Of a stretch of DNA of 64,000 nucleotides, positions 60,993 to 64,000 are shown piece after piece (within the stretch, counting starts at the first letter, position 1; the number at the start of each line of letters is the position of its first letter). The position numbers and the translations under genes are program-made. The notes below the pieces were generated by a model that saw only the letters and a program-made list of their open reading frames with translations, ran no database searches and was not told where the DNA came from. This DNA is from Parabacteroides sp. TM07-1AC. Its GTDB lineage: Bacteria > Bacteroidota > Bacteroidia > Bacteroidales > Tannerellaceae. The stretch covers positions 62,001 through 126,000 of the forward strand of contig NZ_QUKD01000005.1 of the NCBI RefSeq assembly GCF_003480915.1, read 5' to 3'.

Positions 60993-61037
60993 GATTTTTT
61001 ATACTTAATCCAGGTTATATAGCCCTGAATCTGTAAA

Positions 61038-62645
61038 TTACAATTTCGGACCAGCAGCAACCAAAGCCTTACCTGCTTCGTTTCCAGTGAACTTAGCAAA
61101 GTTCTTGATGAAACGACCAGCCAGGTCTTTTGCTTTTTCATCCCACTGAGCAGCGTCAGCGTAAGTATCGCGAGGATCAAGGATCTTCGGATCAACGTTC
61201 GGCAATTCTGTCGGAACAACGAAGTCGAAGTAAGGAATAACCTTAGTCGGAGCTTTGTCGATAGAACCATCCAGGATAGCGTCGATGATACCTCTTGTAT
61301 CTTTGATAGAGATACGTTTGCCAGAACCATTCCATCCAGTGTTAACCAGATAAGCCTTAGCACCGGTCATTTCCATTTTCTTAACCAATTCTTCGCCGTA
61401 TTTAGTCGGGTGCAATGACAAGAAAGCAGCACCGAAACAAGCAGAGAATGTAGGAGTCGGTTCAGTGATACCACGTTCTGTACCAGCCAATTTAGCTGTG
61501 AAACCAGAAAGGAAGTAATACTGAGTCTGTTCCGGGTTCAGGATAGATACCGGAGGCAATACACCGAATGCATCAGCAGACAGGAAGATAACCTGTTTTG
61601 CGTGCGGGCCTTTAGATACCGGCTTAACGATGTTTTCGATATGATAGATCGGATAAGAAACACGAGTGTTTTCTGTTACGCTCTTATCAGCGAAATCGAT
61701 TGTACCGTCAGCAGCAACTGTTACGTTTTCCAACAGAGCGTCGCGTTTGATAGCGTTGTAGATATCCGGTTCGCTTTCCTTATCCAGGTTGATAACCTTA
61801 GCATAGCAACCACCTTCGTAGTTGAATACACCTTCGTTATCCCATCCGTGTTCGTCATCACCGATCAACAGACGTTTCGGGTCAGTAGACAAAGTAGTCT
61901 TACCTGTACCGGACAGACCGAAGAAGATAGCTGAGCTAGTTCCTTCTTTATCTGTGTTAGCAGAGCAGTGCATAGAAGCGATACCACGAAGCGGGTTCAT
62001 GTAGTTCATGATAGAGAACATACCTTTCTTCATTTCACCACCGTACCAAGTGTTCAGGATAACCTGTTCTTTAGTCTTCAGGTTGAAAACTGTAGCAGTT
62101 TCAGAGTTCAGACCCAGTTCTTTGTAGTTGTCAACTTTAGCTTTAGAAGCGTTGAAACAAACGAAATCAGGTTCACCGTAGTTAGCCAGTTCTTCAGCTG
62201 TCGGACGGATGAACATGTTAGTTACGAAATGTGCCTGCCAAGCTACTTCCATGATGAAACGAACTTTCATACGAGTCGCTTCGTTTGCACCGCAGAATGT
62301 ATCGACAACGAACAAACGTTTGTTAGACAATTCCTTAACAGCTTTAGCTTTCAGATCAGCCCATGCTTCTTCAGTACAAGGCTTGTTATCGTTTTTATAT
62401 TCTTCAGAAGTCCACCATACAGAGTCTTCGCTGGCTTCATTCTTTACAAAGAATTTATCCTTAGGTGAACGACCTGTGTAAACACCAGTCATTACGTTTA
62501 CAGCACCCAGTTCTGTTACCTGACCTTTTTCAAAACCTTCCAAAGACGGTTTTGTTTCTTCTGCGAACAGAACATCATAAGACGGATTGTGTAAGATTTC
62601 TGTTACACCAGTGATTCCGTACTTGCTTAAATCTAAATTAGCCAT
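61038..62645 (-). CDS. pckA: Phosphoenolpyruvate carboxykinase (ATP)
   Basis: Interconverts oxaloacetate and phosphoenolpyruvate with ATP. In fermenting Bacteroidales it mainly fixes CO2 onto PEP and yields ATP, feeding the succinate route with the fumarase at 2428. 535 residues with [33 protein letters not shown] near residue 235 (P-loop and metal site), [11 protein letters not shown] near 57 and [12 protein letters not shown]. Highly biased codon use suggests strong expression. It has a promoter box about 115 bases upstream and its own terminator. Confidence 0.99.
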   Translation of the reverse strand: MANLDLSKYGITGVTEILHNPSYDVLFAEETKPSLEGFEKGQVTELGAVNVMTGVYTGRSPKDKFFVKNEASEDSVWWTSEEYKNDNKPCTEEAWADLKAKAVKELSNKRLFVVDTFCGANEATRMKVRFIMEVAWQAHFVTNMFIRPTAEELANYGEPDFVCFNASKAKVDNYKELGLNSETATVFNLKTKEQVILNTWYGGEMKKGMFSIMNYMNPLRGIASMHCSANTDKEGTSSAIFFGLSGTGKTTLSTDPKRLLIGDDEHGWDNEGVFNYEGGCYAKVINLDKESEPDIYNAIKRDALLENVTVAADGTIDFADKSVTENTRVSYPIYHIENIVKPVSKGPHAKQVIFLSADAFGVLPPVSILNPEQTQYYFLSGFTAKLAGTERGITEPTPTFSACFGAAFLSLHPTKYGEELVKKMEMTGAKAYLVNTGWNGSGKRISIKDTRGIIDAILDGSIDKAPTKVIPYFDFVVPTELPNVDPKILDPRDTYADAAQWDEKAKDLAGRFIKNFAKFTGNEAGKALVAAGPKL

Positions 62646-62930
62646 TCTTGATAATAATTTAAATGATTGACTTTATATAACTTTTCTCTCTCTCGAAATA
62701 AAATTAGCAGGGGTCTAATACCTATTTATTACTTGCTGTTCCCCCGCCTTGTTAAGACCGGTACAAAAGTAATATTTTTTTTTATTGCAAACACTCTATT
62801 AAGGAAATTTTTCAGTAATAATTGCTCTTTTCCATGCAATTAACAAATGGGGTAATCAATTTGCAAACTGAACTTTACAATATAGAACAAAAGTGTCAAA
62901 CAGAGTGTTCAGTTGTTTCGGGTAAAGATT
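62646..62930. other. Gap between pckA and the sialidase gene
   Basis: A 285-base gap. The minus-strand half next to pckA is its leader of about 115 bases. It contains a possible structure in which GGTCTTAA near 62751-62758 pairs with TTAGACC near 62711-62717 (minus strand). No terminator with a T-run is evident after the sialidase gene. No gene seen. Confidence 0.4.
62764..62771 (-). promoter_or_regulatory. -7 element of pckA
   Basis: The minus strand reads TACTTTTG, matching TAnnTTTG, 118 bases before the pckA ATG. A TTTG box lies 16 bases upstream of it, shorter than usual. Confidence 0.6.
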
Positions 62931-64000
62931 TTATTTCTTCATCAAATCATCCAATTTTATCCTTTGAAAGACCATCTGAGCTGTACTCCCTTCATAAAGA
63001 ATACCTATCGTTTCGCTGTCAATCCGGGTCAGACAAGAATATCCCCACCCTTGCTCTTCATCCAGATTTATCTGATATTCAGTCGGCCAGGTCTCCCCTC
63101 CGTCCAGACTCGCCTTGACCGTAATATTTCTTCGTGAAGACATTGCCGGTCGGGAGGCTTTAAAGTCCGGATTAGAAAAAAGCAATATATCTTTTTTTAA
63201 AACATTATCTTCTTTTCTTATATGCAACAAACTTCCCATACAACCGGATTCTACCAGTATCTTATCTGATGATTCATGTATTCTCCAGCTTTCTCCCAAA
63301 TCAGAAGTAGTAGCGATAAAACGATAAGGAGCAGAAGAGCGTGCATTGATCATTAAAATACCGGAATCAATTTCTGCAATCTGTGGTTCGGAAATGCCAC
63401 CATCCGTCGGTACCGGATTTGCACGATGCCAGGTAAGACCATGATCTTTGCTATATATGACTGAAATTTCACCTCTAAGATCATTTTCGACACTCTTATA
63501 CTGAACCGGAAAAACAAGTGTCCCGTCCCGCATCGTTATACCTCTGCCTGGTCCTTGAAGAAGCATTGTCATATCTCTTGTTTTTACCATAGAAGTAATA
63601 TTTATTGGATCAGACCATGTCAAACCATCATCTGTACTGTTAGCTAACATGATCTGACCAGTACCGTCTTCTGGTTTCATTCCCGGCCGGACACTTCTCC
63701 AGGCACGGGCATTAGCCAAACCGTGTACCCAAACAGCAGAAACCCAGATTGTGTTCGTCCGCTCGTCCACCAACACAGCCGGATCTCCTATGCCATTCTG
63801 ACTCTGGGGCAATCCGTTGTATTCTCCCATATCCATAATGATCTTCATCGGTTCCCAGCTTTTTCCTCCGTCAGTACTACGACTCATTCCTATATCGATA
63901 TCTTCCTGTAGATCTATATTTGTCTGGTGACGGGCATCATATACAGCGATCAATGTTCCTTTATTCGTCGTAACCAAACCCGGAATACGGTATGAATCCA
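62931..64000 (-). CDS. Exo-alpha-sialidase (neuraminidase), N-terminus outside the window
   Basis: Releases terminal sialic acids from host glycans. The frame stays open to base 64000, and its first visible residues read DSYRIPGLVTTNKG, containing the RIP motif with the first catalytic arginine. Asp-boxes (SxDxGxTW) follow: SRSTDGGKSW, NSTDDGLTW, YSKDHGLTW, TSDLGESW and SLDGGETW. PTYQINLDEEQGWGYSCLTRI carries the Tyr/Glu region near the C-terminus, which ends QRIKLDDLMKK. The signal peptide is expected beyond the edge. The gene is a minus-strand transcript directed towards pckA. Confidence 0.93.
   Translation of the reverse strand, partial: DSYRIPGLVTTNKGTLIAVYDARHQTNIDLQEDIDIGMSRSTDGGKSWEPMKIIMDMGEYNGLPQSQNGIGDPAVLVDERTNTIWVSAVWVHGLANARAWRSVRPGMKPEDGTGQIMLANSTDDGLTWSDPINITSMVKTRDMTMLLQGPGRGITMRDGTLVFPVQYKSVENDLRGEISVIYSKDHGLTWHRANPVPTDGGISEPQIAEIDSGILMINARSSAPYRFIATTSDLGESWRIHESSDKILVESGCMGSLLHIRKEDNVLKKDILLFSNPDFKASRPAMSSRRNITVKASLDGGETWPTEYQINLDEEQGWGYSCLTRIDSETIGILYEGSTAQMVFQRIKLDDLMKK

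Overview
The window is from a Bacteroidota chromosome, most likely a gut Bacteroidales and probably Parabacteroides-like. The genus is an inference from gene content, not from a marker gene. The group-specific sigma factor signature TAnnTTTG occurs upstream of many genes. Two proteins carry type IX secretion C-terminal domains, and SusD-free DUF4493/PCMD lipoproteins are present. No rRNA, tRNA, CRISPR array, insertion sequence or prophage was found.

Layout. 1-16.8 kb is mostly core: pnp, a class I fumarase, a secreted trypsin-like protease, an abundant-type OmpA/TPR lipoprotein, a small secreted unknown, typA, rpsO, an XRE-cupin regulator with an acyl-CoA synthetase, ahcY and a GT2 glycosyltransferase. 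16.8-38.4 kb is a large surface-glycan locus on the minus strand. A UDP-sugar supply block (aminotransferase, Gfo/Idh/MocA oxidoreductase, UDP-glucuronate decarboxylase, UDP-glucose dehydrogenase) feeds a tight 17-gene run that starts with a BRO-domain gene and a Wzx-type flippase. The run contains six glycosyltransferases and an unusual acyl cassette (two acyl carrier proteins, FkbH-like HAD/GNAT, VOC protein, KAS III, SDR, sugar O/N-acyltransferase), and ends with a YfhO-type membrane protein. No Wzy polymerase and no priming phosphoglycosyltransferase were recognised in it. This fits a defined, acyl-decorated oligosaccharide (protein O-glycan or LPS-type decoration) better than a long capsule polymer, but those genes may lie elsewhere.

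38.5-46.8 kb holds metG, a MntA/HepT-type toxin-antitoxin pair, a 1.4-kilo-residue type IX secreted repeat protein and a HigBA-type pair. 46.9-56.4 kb is a six-gene operon of DUF4493/PCMD lipoproteins and one outer-membrane barrel, with a divergent AraC regulator. This is the best candidate for an undescribed cell-surface system. 57.5-64 kb holds a repeat-rich 0.6-kb gap, a YifB/ComM ATPase, a TlpA-type lipoprotein, pckA and a sialidase cut by the right edge.

The strongest unexplained signals outside genes are: three intergenic arrays of about 22-bp imperfect palindromic repeats with three unrelated sequences (14.0, 45.9 and 57.8 kb); a long heptad-repeat hairpin ending just before a glycosyltransferase start codon (15.6-15.8 kb), whose only mismatches become G-U pairs in RNA; and a dense cluster of an 11-bp motif in both orientations (57.6-58.1 kb).
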